NCBI RefSeq assembly: GCF_017745215.1
Contig: NZ_JAGHZV010000010.1
Location: 1 to 64,000, forward strand
Length of the DNA stretch: 64,000 nt
Source of the DNA: Sphingomonas sp.
GTDB taxonomy: Bacteria; Pseudomonadota; Alphaproteobacteria; Sphingomonadales; Sphingomonadaceae
Reading direction: 5' to 3'
In this document: one piece after another, positions 8,042 through 16,441 of the stretch
How the letters are laid out: each line of letters starts with the position of its first letter
Numbering within the stretch: the stretch's first letter is position 1
Notes under the pieces: generated by a model
Database searches by the model: none
Told to the model about the DNA's origin: nothing
The model's input: only the letters and a program-made list of their open reading frames with translations
Made by a program: the position numbers and the translations under genes

Positions 8042-8118
8042 CGGGGTGTAGCGCAGCCTGGTAGCGCATCACACTGGGGGTGTGGGGGTCGCAGGTTCGA
8101 ATCCTGTCACCCCGACCA
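8042..8118 (+). tRNA. tRNA-Pro (anticodon GGG)
   Basis: A 77-nt cloverleaf with encoded CCA. The acceptor arm CGGGGTG pairs with CACCCCG, the D arm is GCGC...GCGC, and the anticodon stem TCACA/TGTGG encloses loop CTGGGGG, so the anticodon is GGG. The T arm contains TTCGAAT. It stands between yajC and the Yip1 gene, which point away from it and toward it respectively. No sign of an integrated element next to its 3' end. Confidence 0.97.
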
Positions 8119-8180
8119 TTTCCGTCGTCTCCCCAGCGACGGACGGCGGCGGGCCGGGCCCGCCGCGCCGCCTTACCGCT

Positions 8181-8828
8181 TCAGAACCGCACGCGCATCC
8201 CCGGCACCACCTGGGGCTCGAAGATCGCGCTCGTCGCGTTGACGAACCAGCTCGCCACCACGGTCAGCACCACCGCGCAGAGCACGGCGACGACCACATA
8301 GGCGATCGCCTTGTCCTGCGGCGCACGCATCAGGATCGGCAGCCCGACATAGAGAAGGTAGAAGCTGTAGAGCCCGAGCACGCCGAGCACGCCCAGCCCC
8401 GGCACCAGCCCGAAGATCCCCGTCAGCCACGCCGGGATGAAGCTGAACACCGCGAGCTTGGTCGCCGCGGTCATGTCCTTCTGCCCGCCGAAATTGGGCG
8501 CGAGTTCGCTGATCACCAGCGCGAGCGCCACGACCATCACCAGCCCCATCACCCAGCCGATCGCCGCGCTGGCGACGGCGAAGGGCAGGATCGAGCTCAT
8601 CGGAATCTCGACGCGGATGCCGAGGTTGCTGTAGCCGAACACGAGCTGGCGCAGCATGTTCGCGATCGGCCCGATCGCCGCGAGCGGCGCGGCCCAGCCG
8701 ATCAGCATGCCCTGCACCGTCATCGGCTCGGCGGCGATCGCTTCGAATTCGTGCTTCGGTTTCGTCAGGATCGCGATGATTCGGCCGATCATCCCGTTCG
8801 CAGCTGCGACGGGGGGTTCGCTAGCCAT
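8181..8828 (-). CDS. Yip1-family membrane protein
   Basis: 215 residues with about five hydrophobic segments (near 50-70, 95-130, 145-180 and 190-210) and a short soluble N-terminus. The organisation and the RIIAILTKPKHEFEAIAAEP opening match bacterial proteins of the Yip1 domain family, whose function is unknown. GGAGG seven bases upstream supports the ATG at 8828. Adjacent to but divergent from hslV. No catalytic residues are evident. Confidence 0.8.
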   Translation of the reverse strand: MASEPPVAAANGMIGRIIAILTKPKHEFEAIAAEPMTVQGMLIGWAAPLAAIGPIANMLRQLVFGYSNLGIRVEIPMSSILPFAVASAAIGWVMGLVMVVALALVISELAPNFGGQKDMTAATKLAVFSFIPAWLTGIFGLVPGLGVLGVLGLYSFYLLYVGLPILMRAPQDKAIAYVVVAVLCAVVLTVVASWFVNATSAIFEPQVVPGMRVRF

Positions 8829-8923
8829 AGGGTCCTCCCAGTTTCTCACCGGCGTTACGCCCGGGGCCAGGGGGAGAAGCGAAGCGATTGCAGCGCGGCC
8901 ACCCCCACCCCATATCCCGCCGC

Positions 8924-9484
8924 ATGAGCGGGAATGAAAAGATGCCGGCATGGCATGGTACTACGATTCTGTCGGTTAGGAAGAGCGGCAAGGTGGTCAT
9001 CGCCGGCGATGGGCAGGTGACCGCCGGCCAGACGGTGATGAAACCCAATGCGCGCAAGGTGCGTCCGCTGGGAGACGGCAAGGTGATCGCGGGCTTCGCC
9101 GGCGCCACCGCCGATGCCTTCACCTTGTTCGAGCGGCTCGAGTCGAAGCTCGAGCGCCACAGCGGCCAGCTGATGCGCGCCGCCGTGGAGCTCGCCAAGG
9201 ACTGGCGGACCGACAAATACCTCCGCAACCTCGAGGCGATGCTGATCGTCGCGGACAAGGACGTGACTTTGGTCGTCACCGGCAACGGCGACGTGCTCGA
9301 GCCCGAAGGCGGTGTCGCCGCGATCGGCTCGGGCGGCAACTTCGCCCTCGCCGCGGCACGCGCGCTGGTCGACTATGAGTCGGATGCCGAGACGATCGCG
9401 CGCAAGGCGATGGGAATCGCCGGCGAACTCTGCGTCTACACCAACGACCGGCTGACCGTGGAGATGCTCGACAGTGCGAGCTGA
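8924..9484 (+). CDS. hslV: ATP-dependent protease subunit HslV
   Basis: 186 residues. The peptidase half of the HslVU (ClpYQ) complex, a T1 threonine peptidase that forms a double hexamer. The pro-segment ends in HG and Thr13 of GTTILSV is the nucleophile after processing. The [13 protein letters not shown] and conserved [14 protein letters not shown] segments are intact. Start is not certain: ATG 8924 gives a longer leader, ATG 8942 (MPAWHG) is also possible, and neither has a strong ribosome site. Followed by hslU after a palindromic spacer. Confidence 0.96.
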   Translation: MSGNEKMPAWHGTTILSVRKSGKVVIAGDGQVTAGQTVMKPNARKVRPLGDGKVIAGFAGATADAFTLFERLESKLERHSGQLMRAAVELAKDWRTDKYLRNLEAMLIVADKDVTLVVTGNGDVLEPEGGVAAIGSGGNFALAAARALVDYESDAETIARKAMGIAGELCVYTNDRLTVEMLDSAS

Positions 9485-9489
9485 ACCTG

Positions 9490-9600
9490 AAGCCCCTCCC
9501 CTTCAGGGGAGGGGTTGGGGTGGGGCCTGTGAGTCTCACCGAGCCCAACGCCCAGATCGACCGCCCCACCCCCAACCCCTCCCCTGAAGGGGAGGGGCTT
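9490..9600. repeat. 36-bp inverted repeat in the hslV-hslU spacer
   Basis: Arms 9490-9525 and 9564-9600 are near-perfect reverse complements (one extra C in the right arm), and each arm contains its own CCCCTCCCC/GGGGAGGGG hairpin. It fills almost the whole gap between hslV and hslU. It may modulate hslU expression or protect the upstream mRNA; no U-run makes it a classical terminator. Confidence 0.75.
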
Positions 9601-9611
9601 GAGAGAAAGAA

Positions 9612-10910
9612 ATGAACGACAACCTCACCCCCAAGACCATCGTCGCGGCGCTCGATGCGCACATCATCGGGCAGAAGGACGCCAAGAAGGCCGTCGCGGT
9701 CGCGCTGCGCAACCGCTGGCGCCGCCAGCGGCTCTCGGCCGACCTGCGCGACGAAGTGACGCCCAAGAACATCCTGATGATCGGGCCCACCGGCTGCGGC
9801 AAGACCGAGATCAGCCGCCGCCTCGCCAAGCTCGCCGACGCCCCCTTCGTGAAGGTGGAAGCGACCAAATTCACCGAGGTCGGCTATGTCGGCCGCGACG
9901 TCGAGCAGATCGCCCGCGACCTCGTCGAGGAAGCGATCCGGCTCGAGAAGGAGCGCCGCCGCTCGGCAGTCAAGGACAAGGCCGAGGAGGCCGCGATGCA
10001 GCGCCTGCTCGACGCGCTCACCGGCAAGGACAGTTCGACCGCGACCCGCGAAGCCTTCAAGCAGCGCTTCGCCGAGGGCAGCCTCGATGATGCCGAGATC
10101 GAGATCGAGCTCGAGCAGGCGCCGCAGATGCCCTTCGAGATGCCCGGCGGCGGCCAGGTCGGCATGATCAACCTCGGCGAGATGATGGGCAAGGCGTTCG
10201 GCGGCGCGCCGCTCAAGCGCCGCAAGCTGAGCGTGCGCTCGGCATGGGACAAGCTGGTCGAGGAAGAGGCCGACAAGCGCCTCGACCAGGACGAGGTCAG
10301 CCGCCAGGCGCTGGCCGATGCGGAAGCCAACGGCATCGTCTTCCTCGACGAGATCGACAAGATCGCGGTGTCGGACGTCCGCGGCGGCTCGGTGAGCCGC
10401 GAGGGCGTCCAGCGCGACCTGCTGCCGCTGATCGAGGGCACCACCGTCGCCACCAAGTACGGCCCGATGAAGACCGATCACATCCTCTTCATCGCGAGCG
10501 GCGCCTTCCATGTCGCCAAGCCCTCGGACCTGCTCCCCGAGCTCCAGGGCCGCCTGCCGATCCGGGTGGAACTGAAGGCGCTCACCGAGGAGGATTTCGT
10601 CGCGATCCTCTCGGACACCAAGGCGAGCCTGGTGCAGCAATATGCCGCGCTGCTCGGCACCGAGGGCGTGTCGATCGAGTTCACCGACGACGGCATCCGC
10701 GCAGTGGCGAAGATCGCCGCCGAAGTGAATGCCGAGATCGAGAACATCGGCGCGCGCCGGCTGCAGACGGTGATGGAGAAGCTGCTCGAGGAAGTCAGCT
10801 TCGACGCCGAGGATCGTTCGGGCTCGACGCTGATGATCGACGCGGCCTATGTCGACAGCCAGCTCGCGAGCGTGGCGCGGAATACGGACCTCAGCCGCTA
10901 CGTGCTATAG
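9612..10910 (+). CDS. hslU: ATP-dependent protease ATPase subunit HslU
   Basis: A 432-residue AAA+ unfoldase partner of HslV. Walker A GPTGCGKT lies near 57-64 and Walker B VFLDEID near 243-249. The inserted I-domain lies between them (charged, Glu-rich), and the [11 protein letters not shown] sensor region follows. The C-terminus ends in RYVL, close to the RFIL-type tail that docks into HslV. The ribosome site GAGAAAG precedes the ATG at 9612. Length is standard. Confidence 0.97.
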   Translation: MNDNLTPKTIVAALDAHIIGQKDAKKAVAVALRNRWRRQRLSADLRDEVTPKNILMIGPTGCGKTEISRRLAKLADAPFVKVEATKFTEVGYVGRDVEQIARDLVEEAIRLEKERRRSAVKDKAEEAAMQRLLDALTGKDSSTATREAFKQRFAEGSLDDAEIEIELEQAPQMPFEMPGGGQVGMINLGEMMGKAFGGAPLKRRKLSVRSAWDKLVEEEADKRLDQDEVSRQALADAEANGIVFLDEIDKIAVSDVRGGSVSREGVQRDLLPLIEGTTVATKYGPMKTDHILFIASGAFHVAKPSDLLPELQGRLPIRVELKALTEEDFVAILSDTKASLVQQYAALLGTEGVSIEFTDDGIRAVAKIAAEVNAEIENIGARRLQTVMEKLLEEVSFDAEDRSGSTLMIDAAYVDSQLASVARNTDLSRYVL

Positions 10911-11002
10911 GCCGGGCAGCCCCCTCCTTTCCCGACCCCGCCCTCTTCAGCCTGGCCGGGAAACGGTACCCCCTCCCCATCCCCCGACCCGCCTGATAGC
11001 CT

Positions 11003-11025
11003 CCGGGGATCGACTCGATCCCCGG
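11003..11025. repeat. 23-bp palindrome before the oligopeptidase gene
   Basis: Arms 11003-11013 and 11015-11025 (CCGGGGATCGA and its complement) match perfectly around a single base. The site lies 15 bp before the ATG at 11040. It could be a regulator-binding palindrome or an mRNA hairpin that affects initiation. Confidence 0.5.
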
Positions 11026-11039
11026 GGGAATCCAGCCAC

Positions 11040-13169
11040 ATGCACAAGCTCGCCTTCGCACTCCTGCTGTCCGCCTGCGCCACGCCCGCCTTCGCGCAGG
11101 GCGAGACCCCCGCGAGCCCCACCCCGCCCGTCGCCGCGCAGAAGCCGCACGAGGTCAAGGCGCCCTTCGGCGCCGCGCGCAACGACGAATATTACTGGCT
11201 CCGCGACGATACGCGGAAGAACCCCGAGATGCTCGCCTATCTCGCCGCCGAGAACGGCTATGCCGATGCGGTGATGGCGCCCACCAAGCCGCTGCAGGAG
11301 AAACTGTACGGCGAGATCGTCGGCCACATCAAGCAGGACGACAGCAGCGTCCCCTTCCGAAAGCACGGCTATTATTACTACAGCCGCTTCGACGCGGGCG
11401 CCGACTATGCCGTCTTCGCCCGCAAGACCTCGCTCGCCGCGGGCACTACCGAGCAAGTGATCCTCGACGGGCCCGCGATGGCGAAGGGCCATGGCTTCTT
11501 CCAGATCGGCGGCTGGGCGGTCAGCCAGGACAACGCGCTGCTCGCCTGGGCCGAGGATACCGTCGGCCGCCGCCAATATGTGCTGCGCTTCAAGGACCTC
11601 GCCACCGGCAAGTTGCTCCCCGACACGGTCGAGAACATGCAGGGGGCCCCCGTCTGGGCCGACGACGGAAGGTCGGTCTACTACGTCGACAAGGATCCGG
11701 TGACGCTGCTCAGCAAGCGGATCAAGCGCCACGTCCTCGGCACCCCCGCGAGCGCCGACACCATCGTCTTCGAGGAGAAGGACGAGAGCTTCTACATCGG
11801 CATCGGCCGCACCAGCGACGACAAGTTCATCTGCATCGGCGAGGAAGCGACCGTCAGCAACGAGCAGCGCTGCACCTCGGCGGCGAAGCCCGGCGCCTTC
11901 ACGATCGTCGCCCCGCGCGAGCGCGATTTCCGCTATTCGGCCGATCACATCGGCGGCCGCTGGATCGTCCGCACCGACTGGAACGCCAAGAACTACAAGC
12001 TGATGCAGGTCGCCGACGCCGATGCCGCCAAGGGCCGCGCGGCGTGGAAGGATCTGGTGCCGGCCAGCGACACCGTCTTCATCGAGAATTTCCAGTCCTT
12101 CGAGGGCTTCCTCGCGATCGAGGAGCGCTCGGGCGGCAACAAGCGGCTGCGCATCCTCACCGACGGCGGCAAGTCGAGCTTCGTCGACGCCGACGAGCCG
12201 GCCTATTCGATGGGGCTCGGCATCAATCCCGAGATCAAGACGCCCTGGGTGCGCTACACCTATGACTCGCTGGTCACGCCGACCACCACCTATGAAGTCA
12301 ACGCGCTGACCGGCGAGCGCCGCGTGCTCAAGGTCCAGCCGGTCCCGGGCTACGACCCGGCCAAATACGTCACCGAGCGCGTCTGGGCGCCGGCGCGCGA
12401 CGGGACGAGGATCCCGGTGAGCCTCGTCTATGCCAAGGGCTTCAGGAAGGACGGCACCGCCGCGCTCTTCCAGGAGGCCTATGGCAGCTACGGCGCCTCG
12501 ACCGACCCGGACTTCTCGGTGATCAACCCGAGCATGCTCGATCGCGGCATGGTGGTGGCGATCGCGCACATTCGCGGCGGGCAGGAGATGGGCCGCGGCT
12601 GGTATGACGACGGGCATCTTCTCCGCAAGAAGAACAGCTTCACCGACTTCATCGACGTGACGCGCTATCTCGTCGCCCAGGGTTATGCCGCGCCGGGGCG
12701 AGTCGCCGCGCTGGGCGGCAGCGCAGGCGGGCTGCTGATGGGCGCCGTCGCCAATATGGCGCCGAAGGACTATGGCGCGATCGTCGCGCAGGTCCCCTTC
12801 GTCGACGTGGTGACGACGATGCTCGACGCGTCGATCCCGCTCACCACCAACGAATATGACGAATGGGGCAACCCTGCCGAGAAGCAATATTACGACTATA
12901 TGCTGAGCTATTCGCCCTACGACAACGTAGCCGCCCAGGAATATCCGGCGCTCTACGTCTCGACGGGGCTATGGGACAGCCAGGTGCAATATTACGAGCC
13001 GACGAAGTGGGTCGCCCGCCTGCGCGCGAAGAAGACCGGCGGCGAGCCGCTGGTCTTCCGCGTCAACATGCAGGCCGGGCACGGCGGCAAGTCGGGCCGC
13101 TTCGAGCGTTACCGGATGAACGCCGAGTGGCTCGCCTTCGTGCTCACCCAGCTCAAGGTGCCCGAATGA
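11040..13169 (+). CDS. ptrB: secreted oligopeptidase B (S9A prolyl oligopeptidase family)
   Basis: 709 residues: signal peptide, N-terminal seven-bladed propeller, C-terminal alpha/beta-hydrolase. The triad is readable: Ser561 in GGSAGG, Asp646 in LWDSQ, His681 in AGHGGK. The stretch AQVPFVDVVTTMLD, then PLTTNEYDEWGNP, is typical of oligopeptidase B, which cleaves peptides after Arg/Lys. The N-terminus reads both as a signal peptide cleaved after AFA and as a lipobox (LLSAC, Cys13), so it is exported, possibly lipid-anchored; many oligopeptidase B enzymes are cytosolic. Symbol given by family resemblance. Confidence 0.88.
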   Translation: MHKLAFALLLSACATPAFAQGETPASPTPPVAAQKPHEVKAPFGAARNDEYYWLRDDTRKNPEMLAYLAAENGYADAVMAPTKPLQEKLYGEIVGHIKQDDSSVPFRKHGYYYYSRFDAGADYAVFARKTSLAAGTTEQVILDGPAMAKGHGFFQIGGWAVSQDNALLAWAEDTVGRRQYVLRFKDLATGKLLPDTVENMQGAPVWADDGRSVYYVDKDPVTLLSKRIKRHVLGTPASADTIVFEEKDESFYIGIGRTSDDKFICIGEEATVSNEQRCTSAAKPGAFTIVAPRERDFRYSADHIGGRWIVRTDWNAKNYKLMQVADADAAKGRAAWKDLVPASDTVFIENFQSFEGFLAIEERSGGNKRLRILTDGGKSSFVDADEPAYSMGLGINPEIKTPWVRYTYDSLVTPTTTYEVNALTGERRVLKVQPVPGYDPAKYVTERVWAPARDGTRIPVSLVYAKGFRKDGTAALFQEAYGSYGASTDPDFSVINPSMLDRGMVVAIAHIRGGQEMGRGWYDDGHLLRKKNSFTDFIDVTRYLVAQGYAAPGRVAALGGSAGGLLMGAVANMAPKDYGAIVAQVPFVDVVTTMLDASIPLTTNEYDEWGNPAEKQYYDYMLSYSPYDNVAAQEYPALYVSTGLWDSQVQYYEPTKWVARLRAKKTGGEPLVFRVNMQAGHGGKSGRFERYRMNAEWLAFVLTQLKVPE

Positions 13170-13178
13170 CCGGACCGT

Positions 13179-13204
13179 CTCCCCTTCCCAAAAAGGGAGG
13201 GGAG
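13179..13204. terminator. hairpin between convergent genes
   Basis: CTCCCCTTCCC (13179-13189) pairs with GGGAGGGGAG (13195-13204), ten pairs with one bulge and an A5 loop, between the convergent oligopeptidase and lipoprotein genes. Position suggests a shared terminator, though there is no U-run after the stem. Confidence 0.4.
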
Positions 13205-13209
13205 GCACG

Positions 13210-13605
13210 TCATCCCTTGCGATACGGCGTGAACTTGCCCAGCCGGCACGGCGCCGAGGGAATCCCGCCGCCGAACGGGATCACCCGGAAGCGGTCGTTG
13301 TGGCAGATCTGCCCGCCGTGGATCTCGATCGCGATCGTCTCGCTGGGCTTCAGCGAGGGACAGTCGCCGATGATGTCGTTGCGCCACACGGTGCGGCCGA
13401 CTTCGCTGTAGAGGACCGTCTTGCTGTCGATGATCTCGGGACCCGAGGTGAAGCTCGCCGAGATGCATTCCTCCGCCTTGCCGGCGGTACGCCCCTCGAG
13501 CGCCTTGGCGAGCGCCAGGTCGGACTTGGAGGGTTCGCTCTGCATCGCCGTGCTGGCAGTGCATCCGAGCAGCGCCGCAAGCGGCAGGGCCATCAGTCGC
13601 ATCAT
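13210..13605 (-). CDS. four-cysteine secreted lipoprotein, tandem paralogue 2
   Basis: 131 residues. A signal sequence ends in a lipobox (LLGC, Cys15), followed by an Ala/Lys-rich helix and a compact domain with four cysteines near 48, 82, 101 and 120. It is paralogous to the gene immediately upstream: both share L-A-x-x-L-E-G, A-G-K-x-x-x-C-I, a W-R/K segment, I-x-x-Y/H-C and C-x-L-G-x-F-x-P-Y. The even cysteine number suggests two disulfides in the periplasm. Function unknown; both copies look intact. The start codon lies 2 bp after the stop of the first copy. Confidence 0.75.
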   Translation of the reverse strand: MMRLMALPLAALLGCTASTAMQSEPSKSDLALAKALEGRTAGKAEECISASFTSGPEIIDSKTVLYSEVGRTVWRNDIIGDCPSLKPSETIAIEIHGGQICHNDRFRVIPFGGGIPSAPCRLGKFTPYRKG

Positions 13606-13607
13606 GG

Positions 13608-14009
13608 TCAGTTCCTCCCCTTCTCTTTGGTGTAGGGCACGAATTCGCCCAGCGAGCAGGCGCCGGTGAAGAAGCCGCCGCTGCGCGATCGCGTCTGGAT
13701 CATGTCGCCCTTGCAATATTGGTGGATCGGGCTCTTCCACACGATGATGTCGTCGCGGATCAGGCCGTCGCAGCCGGCGTTGGTCCGGTTCACCCAGAGC
13801 TTGCTGCGGCCCTGCACATAGACGATCGTGTCCTTGTACTTGCGGGTATAGGTCACCTGGTCGGGATTGATGCAGCTGGTCGGCTTGCCCGCGGAGAGTC
13901 CTTCGAGCGACTTGGCGAGCTCGGCCGCCTGGCGTTCCTCGACGCGGCTCTGGCCGGCGGCGCCCAGCGAGCCGGTGAGCACCGCTGCGATCATGGCGAT
14001 ACGGATCAT
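13608..14009 (-). CDS. four-cysteine secreted protein, tandem paralogue 1
   Basis: 133 residues with a cleavable signal peptide (MIRIAMIAAVLTGSLGAAG) but no lipobox, unlike its neighbour. The mature part has four cysteines with the same spacing as the downstream paralogue and closes with ACSLGEFVPYTKEK. The pair probably arose by local duplication and one copy became a lipoprotein. No enzyme motif is recognisable. The ATG at 14009 is preceded by a GAGGAAG ribosome site. Confidence 0.75.
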   Translation of the reverse strand: MIRIAMIAAVLTGSLGAAGQSRVEERQAAELAKSLEGLSAGKPTSCINPDQVTYTRKYKDTIVYVQGRSKLWVNRTNAGCDGLIRDDIIVWKSPIHQYCKGDMIQTRSRSGGFFTGACSLGEFVPYTKEKGRN

Positions 14010-14048
14010 GGCTTCCTCCTGACTCGCCCCGGTGCGCGCGGCGCGCAC

Positions 14049-14783
14049 CTATCCCCTGAACGCATCCTTGCCAGCGCGCCTTTCTGCAAGCTGAACGGCG
14101 TCGCGCGCGCGCATGAAAACATTGGTGTCGAGCTCGGCGGCGATCGTCGTCGGCACCGTCGCCTCGCCCGCCGCGCGCATCCGGTCGACCTCGGCCATCC
14201 GCGCGCGGATCGCTTCGTTGTCGGGTTCGGCGACCAGCGCGAACCGCCCGTTCGACTGGGTATATTCGTGCGCGCAATAGACTCGTGTCTCGGGCGGCAG
14301 CGCCGCGAGCCGCTGCATGTTGGCGAACATCTGCCCGGCCGTCCCCTCGAACAGCCGCCCGCAGCCCATGGCGAACAGCGTATCGCCCACGAACACCACA
14401 CCGTCCGCGGCGAAGTGATAGGCGATATGCCCCGCGGTGTGCGCCGGCACCTCCATCACTCGCGCGACATGCGCGCCGAGCCGCACTTCGTCGCCTTCCT
14501 TCACCAGCCGGTCGGCCGTCGGGATGCGCTCGCGCTCGGCGGCAGGCGCGATGATCTCGCAGCCCGTCCGCGCCTTGATCCCGGCGTTGCCGCCGGTGTG
14601 GTCGGGGTGCCAGTGCGTGTTCCAGATCGCCGTGATCGGCCATCCACGCGCATCCGCAGCCTCGAACACCGGCTCGGCCTGGGCGGGATCGACCACCATC
14701 GTCTCGGCGCTCTCGGGATCGTGGACGAGCCAGATGTAATTGTCGCTCAGCGCGGGAATGCGGACGATCTCGAGCTCAGCCAT
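14049..14783 (-). CDS. gloB: hydroxyacylglutathione hydrolase (glyoxalase II)
   Basis: 244 residues. Cleaves S-lactoylglutathione to lactate and glutathione. The metallo-beta-lactamase metal site is complete: THWHPDHTGG (about 56-65), His in PAHTAGHIAYH (about 113-123), Asp in FVGDTLF (about 130-136) and His in VYCAHEYTQ (about 168-176). The C-terminal glutathione-binding domain is present. The start overlaps the end of the nitronate monooxygenase gene by 8 bp, so it sits in one operon with gloA at its head. Confidence 0.95.
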   Translation of the reverse strand: MAELEIVRIPALSDNYIWLVHDPESAETMVVDPAQAEPVFEAADARGWPITAIWNTHWHPDHTGGNAGIKARTGCEIIAPAAERERIPTADRLVKEGDEVRLGAHVARVMEVPAHTAGHIAYHFAADGVVFVGDTLFAMGCGRLFEGTAGQMFANMQRLAALPPETRVYCAHEYTQSNGRFALVAEPDNEAIRARMAEVDRMRAAGEATVPTTIAAELDTNVFMRARDAVQLAERRAGKDAFRG

Positions 14784-15837
14784 GGTCGGTATCTCCCAGC
14801 GCCGCCCGCGCTTCGGCGGCGAGCGTGCGCGTCAGTTGTTCGGCGGGCATCACGCGGGCCTCGGCCGCGCGCGTCCCCGCCCAGAGTGGCGAATAATCCC
14901 CGCGCCCGTCGGCTTCGGCCTTGGCCCGCAGCGGTGCCAGCGCAGTCGAGCCGTGCGGGAAGGCCGGCACCGCGGCGTTGACCGGCCCGAGCTCGCGCAT
15001 CAGCCGGTTGCGGATGCCGCGCGCCTCGCGGCCCGAGAAGAGGTTGGTGAAGGCGGTATCGCGCGATCCCTCGGCCCCGATCAGCGCGCGGAACGGCGCC
15101 GGGATCCGGCTCTCGGGCGTCGCGAGATAGGCGGTGCCGAGCTGCGCCATCGCCGCGCCGGCCCGCAGCGCCGCGGCGATCCCCGCGCCGTCGACGATCC
15201 CGCCCGCCGCGATCACCGGCACGTCCATCGGCTGGGCAAGCAGTTCGGCGAGCGAAACCGGCACGTGGCGCTCGCCGAGGAACCAGCCCGAATGCCCGCC
15301 CGCCTCGGCACCCTGGGCGATCACCGCGTCGACGCCTTGCGCCGCCAGCCAGTGCATCTCGGCCCGCGTCGTCGCATTGCCGAACACCTTCGACCCAGCA
15401 CCGCGGACCCGCGCCAGCAGCGTCGGCTCCGGCAGCCCGAAGTGGAAGCTCACGATCGCGGGCCGCACCTCGGCCACCGCCTCGGCCATCGCCGCGTCGA
15501 ACGGCCGGCGCAGCGCCGGCGGCGGGCCGGGCTCGACGCCCTCCTCGGCATAATAAGGCGCGAGCAGCGCGCGCCACGCACGCTCGTCAGGCGCCGGCTC
15601 GGGCAGCGTGTGGCAGAAGAAATTGAGGTTGAGCGGCCCGGACGCCGCCGCGCGCACCTCGGCGACCTGCGCCCGCACTTGCTCGGGCGTCAGCATCGCG
15701 CAGGGCAGCGAGCCCACCGCCCCGCCACGGATCGCCGCCACCGCCAGCGCCACCCCCGCCGCGCCCGCCATCGGCGCCGCCACGATCGGCACCGCGGCGC
15801 CGAGTCGGTCGAGGAAGCGCTGGCTCGGCCAGTTCAC
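14776..15837 (-). CDS. nitronate monooxygenase (FMN-dependent)
   Basis: A 353-residue TIM-barrel flavoprotein of the 2-nitropropane dioxygenase family. Visible are [16 protein letters not shown] at the N-terminus, the IVSFHFGLP strand with the family histidine, [10 protein letters not shown] phosphate-binding loop, AAGGIVDG, and [10 protein letters not shown]. The start is a GTG (15837) that overlaps the gloA stop (GTGA). Placed between glyoxalase I and II, it may help remove toxic small electrophiles or nitronates; the link to methylglyoxal is inference from position. Confidence 0.9.
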   Translation of the reverse strand: MNWPSQRFLDRLGAAVPIVAAPMAGAAGVALAVAAIRGGAVGSLPCAMLTPEQVRAQVAEVRAAASGPLNLNFFCHTLPEPAPDERAWRALLAPYYAEEGVEPGPPPALRRPFDAAMAEAVAEVRPAIVSFHFGLPEPTLLARVRGAGSKVFGNATTRAEMHWLAAQGVDAVIAQGAEAGGHSGWFLGERHVPVSLAELLAQPMDVPVIAAGGIVDGAGIAAALRAGAAMAQLGTAYLATPESRIPAPFRALIGAEGSRDTAFTNLFSGREARGIRNRLMRELGPVNAAVPAFPHGSTALAPLRAKAEADGRGDYSPLWAGTRAAEARVMPAEQLTRTLAAEARAALGDTDHG

Positions 15838-16286
15838 CACACGCCCGTGTTCGGCATCGAGGTCCAGGGCTCGGCGGGCTCGAGATGGCCGTCCTGCAGC
15901 AGCTCGATCGAGATGTCGTCGGGCGTGCGGACGAACGCCATGTGCCCGTCGCGTGGCGGGCGGTTGATCGTCACGCCGGCGTCCATCAGCCGCTGGCAGG
16001 TCTCGTAGATGTTGTCGACGCGATAGGCGAGGTGCCCGAAGTTGCGCCCACCGCCATAGGCCTCGCCGGCGCTGCCGTCCTCGGCGGGCCAATTATAGGT
16101 CAGCTCCACCTCGGCCTGCGCACGTTCGCCGTCGGCGGCGATGTCCTCCGGCGCGGCGAGGAAGATCAGCGTGAAGCGCCCGCGCTCGCTCTCCATCCGC
16201 CGGACTTCCTTCAGGCCCAGCAGCTCGAAGAAACGGATCGTCGCATCGGGATCGGTGACGCGGATCATCGTGTGGAGATATTTCAT
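15834..16286 (-). CDS. gloA: lactoylglutathione lyase (glyoxalase I)
   Basis: 150 residues with two VOC beta-alpha-beta units. Converts the methylglyoxal-glutathione adduct to S-lactoylglutathione. Metal ligands follow the usual pattern: His5 (YLHTMIRV), Glu in VELTYNW, His in FGHLAYRV, Glu in ISIELLQ. The [13 protein letters not shown] strand is typical. First gene of a three-gene operon with nitronate monooxygenase and gloB, in which every junction overlaps. A GAGG ribosome site precedes the ATG. Confidence 0.93.
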   Translation of the reverse strand: MKYLHTMIRVTDPDATIRFFELLGLKEVRRMESERGRFTLIFLAAPEDIAADGERAQAEVELTYNWPAEDGSAGEAYGGGRNFGHLAYRVDNIYETCQRLMDAGVTINRPPRDGHMAFVRTPDDISIELLQDGHLEPAEPWTSMPNTGVW

Positions 16287-16441
16287 CGGCAGCCTCCTCG
16301 AACGTGCCGCCGAGATAGGCGCAGGCGGGCGATTCGCCTACTCCCCGCCCCCCTCGCGGCATATGTCCGCTGTGTTTCTACGGGATTGGCACGATCAGGC
16401 TGGATGATAAGGCGAAATCCTCCGCAAATCCCGAGGCGATT

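Noticed and set aside
8042..8118. tRNA-Pro as an integration site
   Set aside because: No integrase, no repeated 3' tRNA fragment and no change of base composition next to it.
10947..12887. 646-codon minus-strand open frame
   Set aside because: Antisense to the oligopeptidase gene, whose catalytic triad is clear.
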